From Prevotellaceae bacterium (GTDB taxonomy: Bacteria; Bacteroidota; Bacteroidia; Bacteroidales; UBA932), in assembly GCA_031278135.1 (NCBI GenBank), contig JAITKY010000145.1, positions 1 to 14,657 on the forward strand: DNA of 14,657 bases. The letters run 5' to 3'. Position 1 is the stretch's first letter; every line of letters starts with the position of its first letter. The position numbers and the translations under genes were made by a program. Under the pieces are notes generated by a model. That model was not told the origin of the DNA. It did not search any database and worked only from the letters and a program-made list of their open reading frames with translations. This document shows positions 1 to 7,188 of this stretch, piece by piece.

Positions 1-63
1 GAAAAAGTTGGCAAAAAGCCAATTGTTATTTAGTATAATTATTTAAAATTTAAAAAGATACGT
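1..63. other. Left-edge segment upstream of tatA
   Basis: This may hold the last codons of a gene that begins outside the window, but all three forward frames run into a stop within about 46 bases, so the frame cannot be chosen. A short hairpin is visible, TTGGC (8-12) and GCCAA (18-22) around an A5 loop, followed by AT-rich sequence with no clear T-run. I see no TAnnTTTG element, so tatA is probably transcribed from further upstream. Confidence 0.3.
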
Positions 64-234
64 ATGAGTACAGTTTTACTTCTTAGTCCTTACATGATAA
101 TAATAATATTATTAGTGATTCTTCTGTTATTTGGAGGAAAAAAAATTCCCGAATTGTTTAAGGGTATCGGTCAAGGGATTAAAGGTTTCAAAGATGAAAT
201 TAAAGACGATAAAGACGATAAAATAAAAAAATAA
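64..234 (+). CDS. tatA: Twin-arginine translocase subunit TatA/TatE family
   Basis: This 56-residue protein is a small inner-membrane subunit that oligomerises to form the pore through which folded twin-arginine proteins cross the membrane. Residues about 9-23 form one hydrophobic helix. It is followed by the family hinge and amphipathic helix [20 protein letters not shown] (23-42), matching the TatA signature FGxxKLPELxxxxGxGIxxFK. The tail is short and highly charged, rich in K and D. A second ATG at residue 11 lies inside the helix, so the first ATG is preferred. tatC follows after 16 bases, and there is no tatB between them, as is usual in Bacteroidota, where a single TatA-type protein is thought to serve. 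At 56 residues it is shorter than E. coli TatA (about 89), but only the variable acidic tail is reduced. Confidence 0.88.
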   Translation: MSTVLLLSPYMIIIILLVILLLFGGKKIPELFKGIGQGIKGFKDEIKDDKDDKIKK

Positions 235-250
235 TATTCCTTAAAGAATC

Positions 251-1048
251 ATGGAAGAAAAAAAACAGAGCGGCGACCCTAAGGAAATGTCGTTTTGGGA
301 TCATCTGGATGACCTCAGATCGACACTGTTTCGTATAGCAATCGGGATTTTTGTCTGTATGATATTGGTATTCATCAATAAATGGTTGGTATTTGATGTA
401 ATTATCTTTGGTCCGGCGAGTTCTGATTTCATCCTTTACCGAGTGATGTGTAAACTTGGCAATTTGTTGTCGATGCCGGGGTTCTGTGTCGAACCTTTTA
501 ATGCCAAGATTCAAAACATAACCGTTGGCGGGCAGTTTTTTACGCATATTTCCACATCGTTTTGGTTTGGACTTGTACTGTCTTTTCCGTGGATAATATA
601 TCAATTATGGCTGTTTGTACGTCCTGCCCTGTACGATAATGAACGTATCGCCACAAAAAGAGCATTCTGGTTTTCTTCGACACTTTTCTATGCGGGGGTA
701 TTGGTCGGATATATGCTTGTATTTCCTATGGCGTTCAAATTTTTAGACATATATAACGTTTCGGGGCGCGTGGAACAAATAATAACGCTCGATTCATATA
801 TCGGAGTACTTGTCATATTGGTTTTGGGAATGGGCATAGTCTTCCAGATGCCGATGCTGATACTTTTGCTTTCGCACATAGGTATTGTAAACAAGGCTTT
901 TCTAAGAAAATACAGACGGTATGCCATCATTATCATATTGATCATAACGGCAATCGTAACGCCGACGCCAGATCCATATACAATGCTCATCGCCAGCGCC
1001 CCATTGCTATTACTGTATGAGTTTAGCATTTACATTTGCAAACAATAA
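251..1048 (+). CDS. tatC: Sec-independent protein translocase subunit TatC
   Basis: This 265-residue polytopic membrane protein is the twin-arginine signal-peptide receptor and core of the Tat translocase. The N-terminal cytoplasmic motif MSFWDHLDDLRSTLFRI (13-29) is the family signature. About six hydrophobic segments follow. ALYDNER (126-132) carries the conserved glutamate (E131) equivalent to E. coli E103, and TPTPDPYTMLIASAPLLLLY (237-256) is the conserved final region. The E. coli E15 position in HLxELR is aspartate here (D21), a conservative change. The first periplasmic loop (about 50-95) is longer than in E. coli TatC, with three cysteines (67, 79 and, in the first helix, 36). It lies directly downstream of tatA and its stop is 12 bases before the aspS ATG, so the three genes are probably cotranscribed. 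Confidence 0.95.
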   Translation: MEEKKQSGDPKEMSFWDHLDDLRSTLFRIAIGIFVCMILVFINKWLVFDVIIFGPASSDFILYRVMCKLGNLLSMPGFCVEPFNAKIQNITVGGQFFTHISTSFWFGLVLSFPWIIYQLWLFVRPALYDNERIATKRAFWFSSTLFYAGVLVGYMLVFPMAFKFLDIYNVSGRVEQIITLDSYIGVLVILVLGMGIVFQMPMLILLLSHIGIVNKAFLRKYRRYAIIIILIITAIVTPTPDPYTMLIASAPLLLLYEFSIYICKQ

Positions 1049-1060
1049 TTGATTACGTTT

Positions 1061-2806
1061 ATGTACAGAACACATAATTGCGGAGAATTGCGAATCTCCG
1101 ACACAGGAATCAAAGTCAAACTTGCCGGCTGGGTACAGCGTGTGCGCAAACTCGGAGGAATGACATTTATCGATCTGCGCGACAGATACGGTGTCACTCA
1201 ATTGGTTCTCGACGAAAAAGCGCCGGAACAAATCGCTTCGACCGTTGCTTCGTTAGGCAGAGAATTTGTGATTCAGACGACAGGAACAGTCATCGAACGC
1301 GCTTCGAAAAACCCCAAACTGCCGACCGGCGACGTCGAAATCCTCCTCGAAGAGATAAAAATACTGAATGCGTCGGAATTGCCGCCGTTCACAATTGAGG
1401 ACGACACCGACGGAGGCGACGAGTTGAGAATGAAATTCAGATATCTTGATTTGCGACGCGCTCCTCTGCGAAAAGCCCTTGAATTGCGTCACCGGATGGC
1501 TCACGAAGTCCGTAACTACATGGATTCCCAAAAGTTTCTTGAAATCGAAACGCCATATCTCATCAAATCGACACCCGAAGGCGCACGCGATTTCGTTGTA
1601 CCTTCACGAATCCACAAAGGCGAGTTTTACGCTTTGCCGCAGTCGCCACAGACATTTAAGCAGATTCTTATGGTTGCCGGATACGACCGCTATTTTCAGA
1701 TTGTGAGATGTTTTCGCGACGAAGACCTGAGAGCCGACCGTCAACCGGAATTTACGCAAATCGATTGCGAAATGTCGTTTGTCGAACGCGAAGACATACT
1801 GCAAACATTTGAAGGTCTGGCAAAACACCTTTTCAAAAGCATACTCGGAATTGAGTTTGACGGCGCTTTTCCACGCATGAGTTACAATGACGCAATGAAA
1901 TATTACGGTTGCGATAAGCCTGATATTCGTTTCGACATGAAGATTACCGACGCCAGCTCGTTGAAAAGTAAAGGATTTCAGGTGTTTGACAATGCCGAAT
2001 ACATCGGCGCAATCTGTGCGGAAGGATGCGCCGAATACAGCCGTAAACAAATCGACGAACTGACGGAATGGGTAAAACGTCCACAAATAGGAGCGAAAGG
2101 TTTGGTATATATTCGCTTGTCAGAGAACGGAATCAAGTCGAGTATCGACAAGTTTTATTCTACCGATGAATTGCAGGTTTTTGCCGATAGCGCAGGAGCG
2201 AAAAAAGGCGATTTGATTCTGATACTTTCGGGGACTAAAAAACTCACTTTGTCGGGACTGTCGGCATTGAGGCTCGAAATGGGAAACAGGCTCGGACTGC
2301 GTAACGACAAAGTTTTTCGACCGTTGTGGGTCGTTGACTTCCCGCTGTTTGAGTACGACGACGAAACGAAACGCTATTACGCAATGCATCATCCTTTTAC
2401 ATCGCCGCTTCCGGAAGATATGGCGTTGTTGGAAAGCGCTCCGGGCGACGTGAGAGCCAATGCCTATGATTTTGTAGTCAATGGCGTGGAGATTGGCGGC
2501 GGATCTATCCGCATTCACAATTCGCAGATTCAGCGTACGATGTTTAAGATCTTGGGATTCACTCCCGAAGAAGCGGAACGGCAATTCGGATTCATCATCA
2601 ACGCATTCAGATACGGCGCTCCTCCTCATGGCGGAATCGCGTTCGGATTTGACAGATGGTGTGCTATTTTCGGCGGCTCCGATTCGATACGCGACTATAT
2701 CGCTTTCCCCAAAAACAATGCAGGAAAGGATGTTATGATTGATTCTCCATCGATTATCAGCCACGAACAGTTAAACGAACTGAGTTTGAAAGTGATTATC
2801 GATTGA
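1061..2806 (+). CDS. aspS: Aspartate--tRNA ligase (AspRS)
   Basis: This 581-residue class II synthetase charges tRNA-Asp with aspartate in the cytoplasm. The N-terminal OB-fold anticodon-binding domain (about 1-110) begins [11 protein letters not shown], matching other AspRS starts; I chose this ATG over the in-frame TTG at 1049, which abuts the tatC stop. The catalytic core shows [11 protein letters not shown] (191-201), motif 2 [18 protein letters not shown] (218-235) and motif 3 [10 protein letters not shown] (524-533) with its arginine R532. The GAD insertion domain typical of bacterial AspRS lies about 285-420. L31 and K83 align with E. coli L30 and K82, residues linked to tRNA-Asp discrimination, so I infer a discriminating enzyme rather than an Asp/Asn dual-specificity one. 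Length is normal for the family. Motif 3 is slightly divergent (F and W where L is common) but keeps the catalytic residues. Confidence 0.97.
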   Translation: MYRTHNCGELRISDTGIKVKLAGWVQRVRKLGGMTFIDLRDRYGVTQLVLDEKAPEQIASTVASLGREFVIQTTGTVIERASKNPKLPTGDVEILLEEIKILNASELPPFTIEDDTDGGDELRMKFRYLDLRRAPLRKALELRHRMAHEVRNYMDSQKFLEIETPYLIKSTPEGARDFVVPSRIHKGEFYALPQSPQTFKQILMVAGYDRYFQIVRCFRDEDLRADRQPEFTQIDCEMSFVEREDILQTFEGLAKHLFKSILGIEFDGAFPRMSYNDAMKYYGCDKPDIRFDMKITDASSLKSKGFQVFDNAEYIGAICAEGCAEYSRKQIDELTEWVKRPQIGAKGLVYIRLSENGIKSSIDKFYSTDELQVFADSAGAKKGDLILILSGTKKLTLSGLSALRLEMGNRLGLRNDKVFRPLWVVDFPLFEYDDETKRYYAMHHPFTSPLPEDMALLESAPGDVRANAYDFVVNGVEIGGGSIRIHNSQIQRTMFKILGFTPEEAERQFGFIINAFRYGAPPHGGIAFGFDRWCAIFGGSDSIRDYIAFPKNNAGKDVMIDSPSIISHEQLNELSLKVIID

Positions 2807-2845
2807 TTTTAGATTGTTGATTGTGCCGAAGGCAAATCTAAAATC
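2805..2845. repeat. Inverted repeat overlapping the aspS stop
   Basis: GATTTTAGATT (2805-2815) is the exact reverse complement of AATCTAAAATC (2835-2845). Inside lies a second short hairpin, TGCC (2824-2827), GAA, GGCA (2831-2834). The outer arm starts within the aspS stop codon. No T-run follows, so this is not a classical terminator. It could be an attenuating or mRNA-stabilising hairpin between aspS and the Nudix-TsaE gene, or a copy of a dispersed intergenic repeat. It lies within the theoretical upstream extension of the next ORF, which I therefore do not treat as coding. Confidence 0.6.
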
Positions 2846-2861
2846 TACAATAGTAAATTAT

Positions 2862-3887
2862 ATGGAAATAAAGATTTTTTTTGATAAACGTTTTTTCGTT
2901 GTCTCCAACGACATGGAAAAATGCTTTACGTCGGTCAATGGGATGGGCATGAGAATAGATAAACCGGAAGATGTGAACGGGTTATTTGATTTTTTTGAAC
3001 AATCGCCGGTATTGGAATTTTATGTCTATACCGGATTCCCCGAACCGGTATTCGACTGTTTAAAAGCGAGTAACCGGTTCATTCGTGCTGCCGGAGGCGT
3101 GGTTTTCAACAAAGATAATGATATCCTCCTGATACGCCGCCTTGGATATTGGGATTTGCCGAAAGGTAAAATGGAAATCGAAGAAACGGAAATGTCCGCT
3201 GCATGCCGGGAAATCGAAGAAGAATGTGGAATCTCCGGCATTAAAATTCGTGGAAAAATAATGGATACTTATCACGTTTACAGAGATAAAGACAAGAAGC
3301 GCGTCATTAAACAGACAGCATGGTTCGACGCTTTCTATTCCGGAAATCAACCGCTGCGACCACAACACGAAGAAGATATAACCGAAGCCGTGTGGACGCC
3401 GTTAAACGATATTCCTCAATATGTTCCGCAAATGTACGCCTCGTTGAGAGATGTGATGCTTAATATTCAAAAACAATCGTTTGTAATAGGACTTGAAGAC
3501 ATACAACATGCCGCACAACAGATTTGCAAATATTTGGATAACAAAAACATCGTCGCTTTATACGGGAATATGGGCGCCGGAAAAACAACTTTAATAAAAG
3601 CCCTTTGCCACGAAATGGACGTCAAAGAAAATGTCACAAGTCCCACATTTTCATTGGTGAATGAATATAAAACCTCCTGCAACAAAACTGTTTTTCATTT
3701 CGACTTTTACAGAATAAACAGTATCTCCGAAGTTTACGATCTCGGATATGAAGAATATTTCTACAGTGGAGAGTTATGTTTCGTCGAATGGCCCGAAATG
3801 ATAGAAGGACTTTTACCCAAAAATACTTTGCGTATATATATAAAGGTATTGAGCGACAACAAAAGAGAATTGAAAATTGAAAATTGA
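2862..3887 (+). CDS. tsaE: Nudix hydrolase fused to TsaE (t6A synthesis ATPase)
   Basis: This single 341-residue ORF joins two enzymes. Residues 1-74 are an N-terminal extension. Residues 75-200 form a Nudix fold with a perfect box, G102-x5-E108-x7-REIEEECGI (116-124), expected to hydrolyse a nucleoside diphosphate linked to another group with Mg2+. Residues about 205-341 are a complete TsaE domain: Walker A GNMGAGKTT (235-243), TSPTFSLVNEY (259-269), HFDFYR (279-284) and CFVEWPE (306-312). TsaE is the ATPase that works with TsaB and TsaD to put threonylcarbamoyl on A37 of ANN-decoding tRNAs. I chose ATG 2862 over the in-frame TTG at 2814, because the latter lies inside the intergenic hairpin. 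No stop separates the domains. M199 (position 3456), after GAGAGATGTG, could start a separate 143-residue TsaE. The Nudix substrate cannot be read from sequence. Both domain calls are firm; the fusion is unusual. Confidence 0.93.
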   Translation: MEIKIFFDKRFFVVSNDMEKCFTSVNGMGMRIDKPEDVNGLFDFFEQSPVLEFYVYTGFPEPVFDCLKASNRFIRAAGGVVFNKDNDILLIRRLGYWDLPKGKMEIEETEMSAACREIEEECGISGIKIRGKIMDTYHVYRDKDKKRVIKQTAWFDAFYSGNQPLRPQHEEDITEAVWTPLNDIPQYVPQMYASLRDVMLNIQKQSFVIGLEDIQHAAQQICKYLDNKNIVALYGNMGAGKTTLIKALCHEMDVKENVTSPTFSLVNEYKTSCNKTVFHFDFYRINSISEVYDLGYEEYFYSGELCFVEWPEMIEGLLPKNTLRIYIKVLSDNKRELKIEN

Positions 3888-3888
3888 A
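3868..3888 (+). repeat. Heptamer tandem repeat (AATTGAA x3) at the gene end
   Basis: Three perfect copies of AATTGAA lie at 3868-3874, 3875-3881 and 3882-3888. They encode the last residues of the Nudix-TsaE protein (ELKIEN) and contain its TGA stop. Because the unit is seven bases long, any change in copy number would shift the reading frame at the C-terminus. Similar AATTGAA runs are, from memory, frequent around gene ends in Bacteroidota. Confidence 0.8.
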
Positions 3889-3970
3889 AAGTTTTTTATT
3901 GCTAATACTTTGATTTTCATTGATATTGTACATCCAAAATATTTTTTATTTACATATCAAAAAAAACAAC

Positions 3971-3978
3971 TACTTTTG
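3971..3978 (+). promoter_or_regulatory. Bacteroidota -7 promoter element for mdh
   Basis: TACTTTTG matches TAnnTTTG exactly and is followed by CGCCG, a GC-rich discriminator common in this phylum. The ATG of mdh is 36 bases downstream. A -33 TTTG is not present; the closest is TTTA at 3949-3952, with an 18-base spacer. Confidence 0.7.
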
Positions 3979-4013
3979 CGCCGAATTAAATAGAATTAAA
4001 TTTAGTATTAATT

Positions 4014-4955
4014 ATGTCAAAAATTACAATTATTGGAGCCGGAAATGTGGGCGCTACATGTGCAGATGTTATTGTGTCGAAAGAATTAGCCGATGAGGTC
4101 GTATTGCTTGATATTAAGGAAGGTATTGCCGAAGGTAAAGCGATAGATATAATGCAGACTGCTGCTTTGCGCGAGTTTAACACACGATTGACAGGAGTGA
4201 CAAATGATTATTCAGTAACCGAAAATTCGGATATTGTTGTGATTACGTCGGGTATTCCCCGCAAGCCGGGCATGTCCCGCGAAGATTTAATAGGAACTAA
4301 TGCAAACATAGTCAAGTCGGTAACGGAAAATATTCAGAAATATTCTCCCGATGCGATACTTGTCATGATTAGCAATCCTATGGACACAATGACCTATCTT
4401 ACAATAAAGACCGGTAACTTGCCGAAAAACAAGGTTATCGGTATGGGAGGGACATTGGACAGTTCACGTTTCAAATATTATCTTAGCAAGGCATTAAATG
4501 TGCCGGCAAGTGAGATTCAGGGGTTTGTGATAGGCGGTCATGGTGACACGACGATGATTCCCTTAATCAGGTTTGCCACATACAACGGAATCCCTGTTTC
4601 CGAATTACTGTCGCAGGAACAAATCGACAAAGTCGTTGCCGACACAATGGTCGGAGGCGCTACTTTGACAAAACTTCTGGGAACATCGGCATGGTATGCA
4701 CCCGGCGCTGCCTGCGCTTCGCTCGTCGAATCGGTCATCCGCGATCAGAAACGAGTGTTGCCATGCTGCGTGGCTTTAGACGGCGAATACGGACAAAAAG
4801 ATATCGCTCTCGGCGTTCCCGTTGTTCTGGGCAAAAACGGTTGGGAGAAAATCGTTGATTATAAACTGAATAGCACTGAGCAGGCATTGTTCAACAAAAG
4901 CGCTGAAGCAGTGCGCAATATGAATGGTGTTTTGTCGGACATGAAGATTGTCTGA
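4014..4955 (+). CDS. mdh: Malate dehydrogenase (LDH-like, NAD-dependent)
   Basis: This 313-residue enzyme interconverts malate and oxaloacetate with NAD(H). It starts with the Rossmann dinucleotide motif GAGNVGAT (8-15), and D33 is at the position that favours NAD over NADP. The mobile loop reads SGIPRKPGMSRED (79-91): R83 is the substrate-specificity residue that marks malate rather than lactate dehydrogenase, and R89 is the second substrate arginine. N121 lies in SNPMD. The catalytic pair is D149/H176, in GGTLDSSRF and GGHGDTT, with R152 binding substrate. The length and motifs match the 310-315-residue LDH-like MDH group. In anaerobic Bacteroidales it normally serves the reductive branch from oxaloacetate towards fumarate and succinate. 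It is monocistronic, with its own promoter and a hairpin terminator. Confidence 0.97.
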   Translation: MSKITIIGAGNVGATCADVIVSKELADEVVLLDIKEGIAEGKAIDIMQTAALREFNTRLTGVTNDYSVTENSDIVVITSGIPRKPGMSREDLIGTNANIVKSVTENIQKYSPDAILVMISNPMDTMTYLTIKTGNLPKNKVIGMGGTLDSSRFKYYLSKALNVPASEIQGFVIGGHGDTTMIPLIRFATYNGIPVSELLSQEQIDKVVADTMVGGATLTKLLGTSAWYAPGAACASLVESVIRDQKRVLPCCVALDGEYGQKDIALGVPVVLGKNGWEKIVDYKLNSTEQALFNKSAEAVRNMNGVLSDMKIV

Positions 4956-4989
4956 CAATCCAAAAAGATTTTTTAAATGTTATTAAATC

Positions 4990-5024
4990 AAAATGAGAGT
5001 ATTGTAAGTGATACTCTCATTTTT
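4990..5024. terminator. Bidirectional intrinsic terminator between mdh and acpH
   Basis: AAAATGAGAGTAT (4990-5002) pairs perfectly with ATACTCTCATTTT (5011-5023) around an 8-base loop. On the plus strand the stem ends in a T-run, and on the minus strand it also runs into Ts. It lies 34 bases after the mdh stop and about 30 bases after the acpH stop, so it can serve both convergent genes. Confidence 0.9.
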
Positions 5025-5052
5025 CATAAAAAAGATGAACTGTAGTTGTATT

Positions 5053-5712
5053 TTATATTATACTGTTTACAATCTCATTTTCGCACCGAAGCAGGTATAA
5101 ATCAGGCAACTGCACTGTATCGTTATTAGGGTCTTCTCTCCATATCCGAGTATAATTGACCAGAAGCGGAAAAAAATCGTAAAATGCATTTTGCAATACC
5201 TCATAATTATTTACCAGACATTCAACCGCTTCTTTGCCTGTTTTCGGCAATTGTGAATGCTTGTGCATATATTCTAAAGCCTCTTCGAGACTGTCTAATT
5301 TCGAATAATTTTTCAGACGATTCCCGATTATGAACGCATATAACAGAGTTTTTACCTTGAATGGCAAATATCTATGTCGCGCCAAAGCATCAAGATAAAA
5401 TCTTGAGCAAAATGTCATCAGCGATACATCTTTGGAAAAATTATCCCATCCGGCTGCCAAAAAATGGTCGTAAAACATGTCGAGGTAAACACCCGCATAC
5501 TTTCCAAACTCCGGATGCAGCAATTTCCTGATTTTAGTATTGATTGGATGCCGGTCGGTGAAATCGTCGATAGCCCTGTGCATTAACACACCCTTACGGA
5601 TAATCGGCTGTAAATGTTCATATTTACGGCCTTTTACCGTATCTCCGATAAAATTACCTATCATGAGTAATTTGTTGTTTCCCGAAAGATATATATGTGC
5701 TAAATAATTCAT
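5053..5712 (-). CDS. acpH: Acyl carrier protein phosphodiesterase family (DUF479)
   Basis: This 219-residue protein belongs to the AcpH family, which removes the 4'-phosphopantetheine arm from holo-ACP to regenerate apo-ACP. The N-terminus MNYLAHIYLS followed by MIGNFIGDTVKG (17-28), then LMHRAIDDFTDRHP (43-56) and YAGVYLDMFYDHFLA (72-86), reproduces the family pattern of Asp and His residues thought to bind the metal (D24, H45, D49, D53, D78, D82, H83). I start it at ATG 5712, because the conserved protein begins MNYLAH; a GTG two codons earlier is possible. It is longer than E. coli AcpH (193) through its C-terminal part, which is the less conserved region. It stands alone, converging on mdh across the shared terminator. 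Family assignment is firm; the exact substrate in this phylum is less certain. Confidence 0.88.
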   Translation of the reverse strand: MNYLAHIYLSGNNKLLMIGNFIGDTVKGRKYEHLQPIIRKGVLMHRAIDDFTDRHPINTKIRKLLHPEFGKYAGVYLDMFYDHFLAAGWDNFSKDVSLMTFCSRFYLDALARHRYLPFKVKTLLYAFIIGNRLKNYSKLDSLEEALEYMHKHSQLPKTGKEAVECLVNNYEVLQNAFYDFFPLLVNYTRIWREDPNNDTVQLPDLYLLRCENEIVNSII

Positions 5713-5796
5713 AATCACATAATAGATATATTTATAAACTTTTGCTATCTAAAATCTTTTTGTAAGACGCAACTTTACGTCAAATCGTTGCATGTG

Positions 5797-6109
5797 TTAG
5801 CAATTTTTTCGTTCGTCGTCCGTTATTATGAACAATCTCCAAAATCTAAACGACATTCCGATGCTCAAATTGGCAAACCACACATTATCTGAACGTCTTT
5901 TAATCTTTTTAGTCTTTTTACTGACAAAATTTCTTGTCCACAAATAGTTAACTCCCATATTTCCGTTTATTCCGATTCGCCAAAATTGAAAACCCATACG
6001 CAGATTTAAGTCTATCGACGATGCGAAATTCGTCTTCCGTGTCCATCATTTGCGCCTGAACAGTCGCTCCGAAACATATAAACAGAACAAATAATCCTGT
6101 TTTTATCAA
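5797..6109 (-). pseudogene. Frameshifted remnant of a small outer-membrane protein
   Basis: The first part, from TTG 6109, encodes a clean signal peptide, MIKTGLFVLFICFGATVQAQ, then MMDTEDEF. After that the frame drifts into a charged, unlikely sequence that stops near 5948. In the next frame the sequence continues sensibly: SSIDLNLRMGFQFWRIGING, then NYLW, and a final strand NLSIGMSFRFW, which resembles the last strand of a Bacteroidota beta-barrel. One base too many between about 6045 and 5985 would explain the break. Even when joined, the product is only about 105 residues, so it may be internally deleted as well. The barrel family cannot be named. The first ATG triplets after the promoter are each followed at once by a stop, so the start codon itself is doubtful. 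A sequencing error in a real small gene is the alternative. Confidence 0.6.
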
Positions 6110-6154
6110 TTTTCTTACATATTTTTGTATTATATACTTACATAAAAACGGACG

Positions 6155-6162
6155 CAAAAGTA
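6155..6162 (-). promoter_or_regulatory. -7 promoter element for the outer-membrane protein remnant
   Basis: Read on the minus strand this is TACTTTTG followed by CGTCCG, an exact TAnnTTTG match identical to the mdh element. It would start transcription near 6148, about 40 bases before the TTG at 6109. I see no clear -33 element in the A/T-rich upstream DNA. Confidence 0.6.
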
Positions 6163-6258
6163 AAAAAAAAAAAATTATAACTTATTGTAAATATATATCT
6201 TTCAAAATATTTTCTATAAAAATTCACATTATTTAGTTTCGATTTCAAAAATTTGATG

Positions 6259-6266
6259 TAAATTTG
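6259..6266 (+). promoter_or_regulatory. -7 promoter element for the envelope gene cluster
   Basis: TAAATTTG matches TAnnTTTG exactly. TTTC at 6237-6240, 18 bases upstream, is a near match to the -33 TTTG. Transcription would begin near 6272, which rules out an in-frame TTG at 6264 as the start of the next gene and supports the ATG at 6291. Confidence 0.6.
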
Positions 6267-6290
6267 AGGCGATTTTTAAATGGTAAAAAG

Positions 6291-7184
6291 ATGAAAAAAG
6301 TTAGTTTTTTAGTTATGTTGTGTATTTTGATATTCACCTCGTGTGTAACGTCAAAGAAGTATAAAGAATTGGAATCGAAGTACAACAGACTTCGTAACAA
6401 TTATGAGAATCTGGATGTGAAGTCGCAGGAACAAACAAACAAACTCGTACAGTTGTCCGACGATATCTCGAAATTAAACAAGGAATTGGATGCTGCAAAA
6501 GAGCAAAACCGGATTTTGAAAAAGCAGTACGACGACTTGCAAACCATGCAGACGAATCTTTCGAACGCTTCTCAAAAAGAAATGCAGGATTTGCTTAAAA
6601 AGATTCAACAAAGCGAAGAATCTCTGCAACAAAAAGAAGATGAGCTGCGAGAAAAGAATAAAAAGTACATGGAGTTGCAGGCGGCGATGGAAAAACAGGC
6701 TGAGGCTTTAGCTATGCTCAAGAAGAAAGTCGCCGACGCTCTGATTGGTTTCGAGGGTAAAGGGCTGTCGGTCGTTCAGAAAAACGGTAAAGTCTATGTC
6801 TCTGTCGATGAGAAACTGCTGTTCAAATCCGGAAAATGGGACATCGAAAAACCCGGACTCGAAGCATTGGCGGAAGTAAGTAAAATACTTGAACAAAATG
6901 CTGACATTAACATAGTTGTCGAAGGACATACCGACAATGTGAAATATCAGGGAACAGGAGCATTGAGCGATAATTGGGATTTGAGCGTCAAAAGAGCGAC
7001 CACCGTTGTGCGTACTCTGTTGAAAAACACAACAATCGACCCGAAAAGAATAACTGCCGCCGGACGTGGCGAATTTATCCCACTCGACACAAACGAAACA
7101 AACGAAGGAAGGCAAAAAAACAGACGAACGGAAATAATCCTTACTCCAAAATTTGACGAACTGTTAGATATACTGAATCAATAA
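6291..7184 (+). CDS. OmpA-family peptidoglycan-associated lipoprotein with coiled coil
   Basis: This 297-residue protein has a lipoprotein signal MKKVSFLVMLCILIFTSC, with lipobox FTSC and acylated Cys18. Residues about 22-150 are rich in K, E, Q and L with heptad spacing, forming a long coiled coil that could bridge the periplasm. Residues about 155-290 are an OmpA C-terminal domain: IVVEGHTDN (208-216), LSDNWDLSVKRA (225-236) and AAGRGEFIPL (256-265) ending in NRRTEI (277-282). D230 and R235 are the positions that bind meso-diaminopimelate in this fold. It is therefore probably tethered to the outer membrane and bound to the cell wall. I chose ATG 6291, because it gives a proper signal peptide and lies downstream of the promoter. 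The FtsB-like gene starts 4 bases after its stop. It is a Pal-like protein but not clearly Pal: no tol genes are nearby and the coiled coil is unusually long. Confidence 0.9.
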   Translation: MKKVSFLVMLCILIFTSCVTSKKYKELESKYNRLRNNYENLDVKSQEQTNKLVQLSDDISKLNKELDAAKEQNRILKKQYDDLQTMQTNLSNASQKEMQDLLKKIQQSEESLQQKEDELREKNKKYMELQAAMEKQAEALAMLKKKVADALIGFEGKGLSVVQKNGKVYVSVDEKLLFKSGKWDIEKPGLEALAEVSKILEQNADINIVVEGHTDNVKYQGTGALSDNWDLSVKRATTVVRTLLKNTTIDPKRITAAGRGEFIPLDTNETNEGRQKNRRTEIILTPKFDELLDILNQ

Positions 7185-7188
7185 AGCG

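Noticed and set aside
1049..1060. Upstream TTG start for aspS
   Set aside because: AspRS proteins begin MYRTHxCGELR; the ATG at 1061 gives exactly this start, while the TTG abuts the tatC stop and adds four unconserved residues.
2120..2764. 214-codon minus-strand ORF inside aspS
   Set aside because: It is antisense to conserved AspRS sequence and has no protein-family features; likely a by-product of codon bias.
2814..2861. N-terminal extension of the Nudix-TsaE ORF from TTG
   Set aside because: The 16 extra codons lie in the intergenic inverted repeat; the ATG at 2862 gives a sensible start, MEIKIFFDKR.
5769..5791. GCAAC/GTTGC stem as a terminator after the outer-membrane remnant
   Set aside because: Only five base pairs with a 13-base loop and no following T-run on the minus strand.
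6264..6290. Longer OmpA-lipoprotein start
   Set aside because: It overlaps the -7 promoter element and would place extra residues before the lipoprotein signal peptide.
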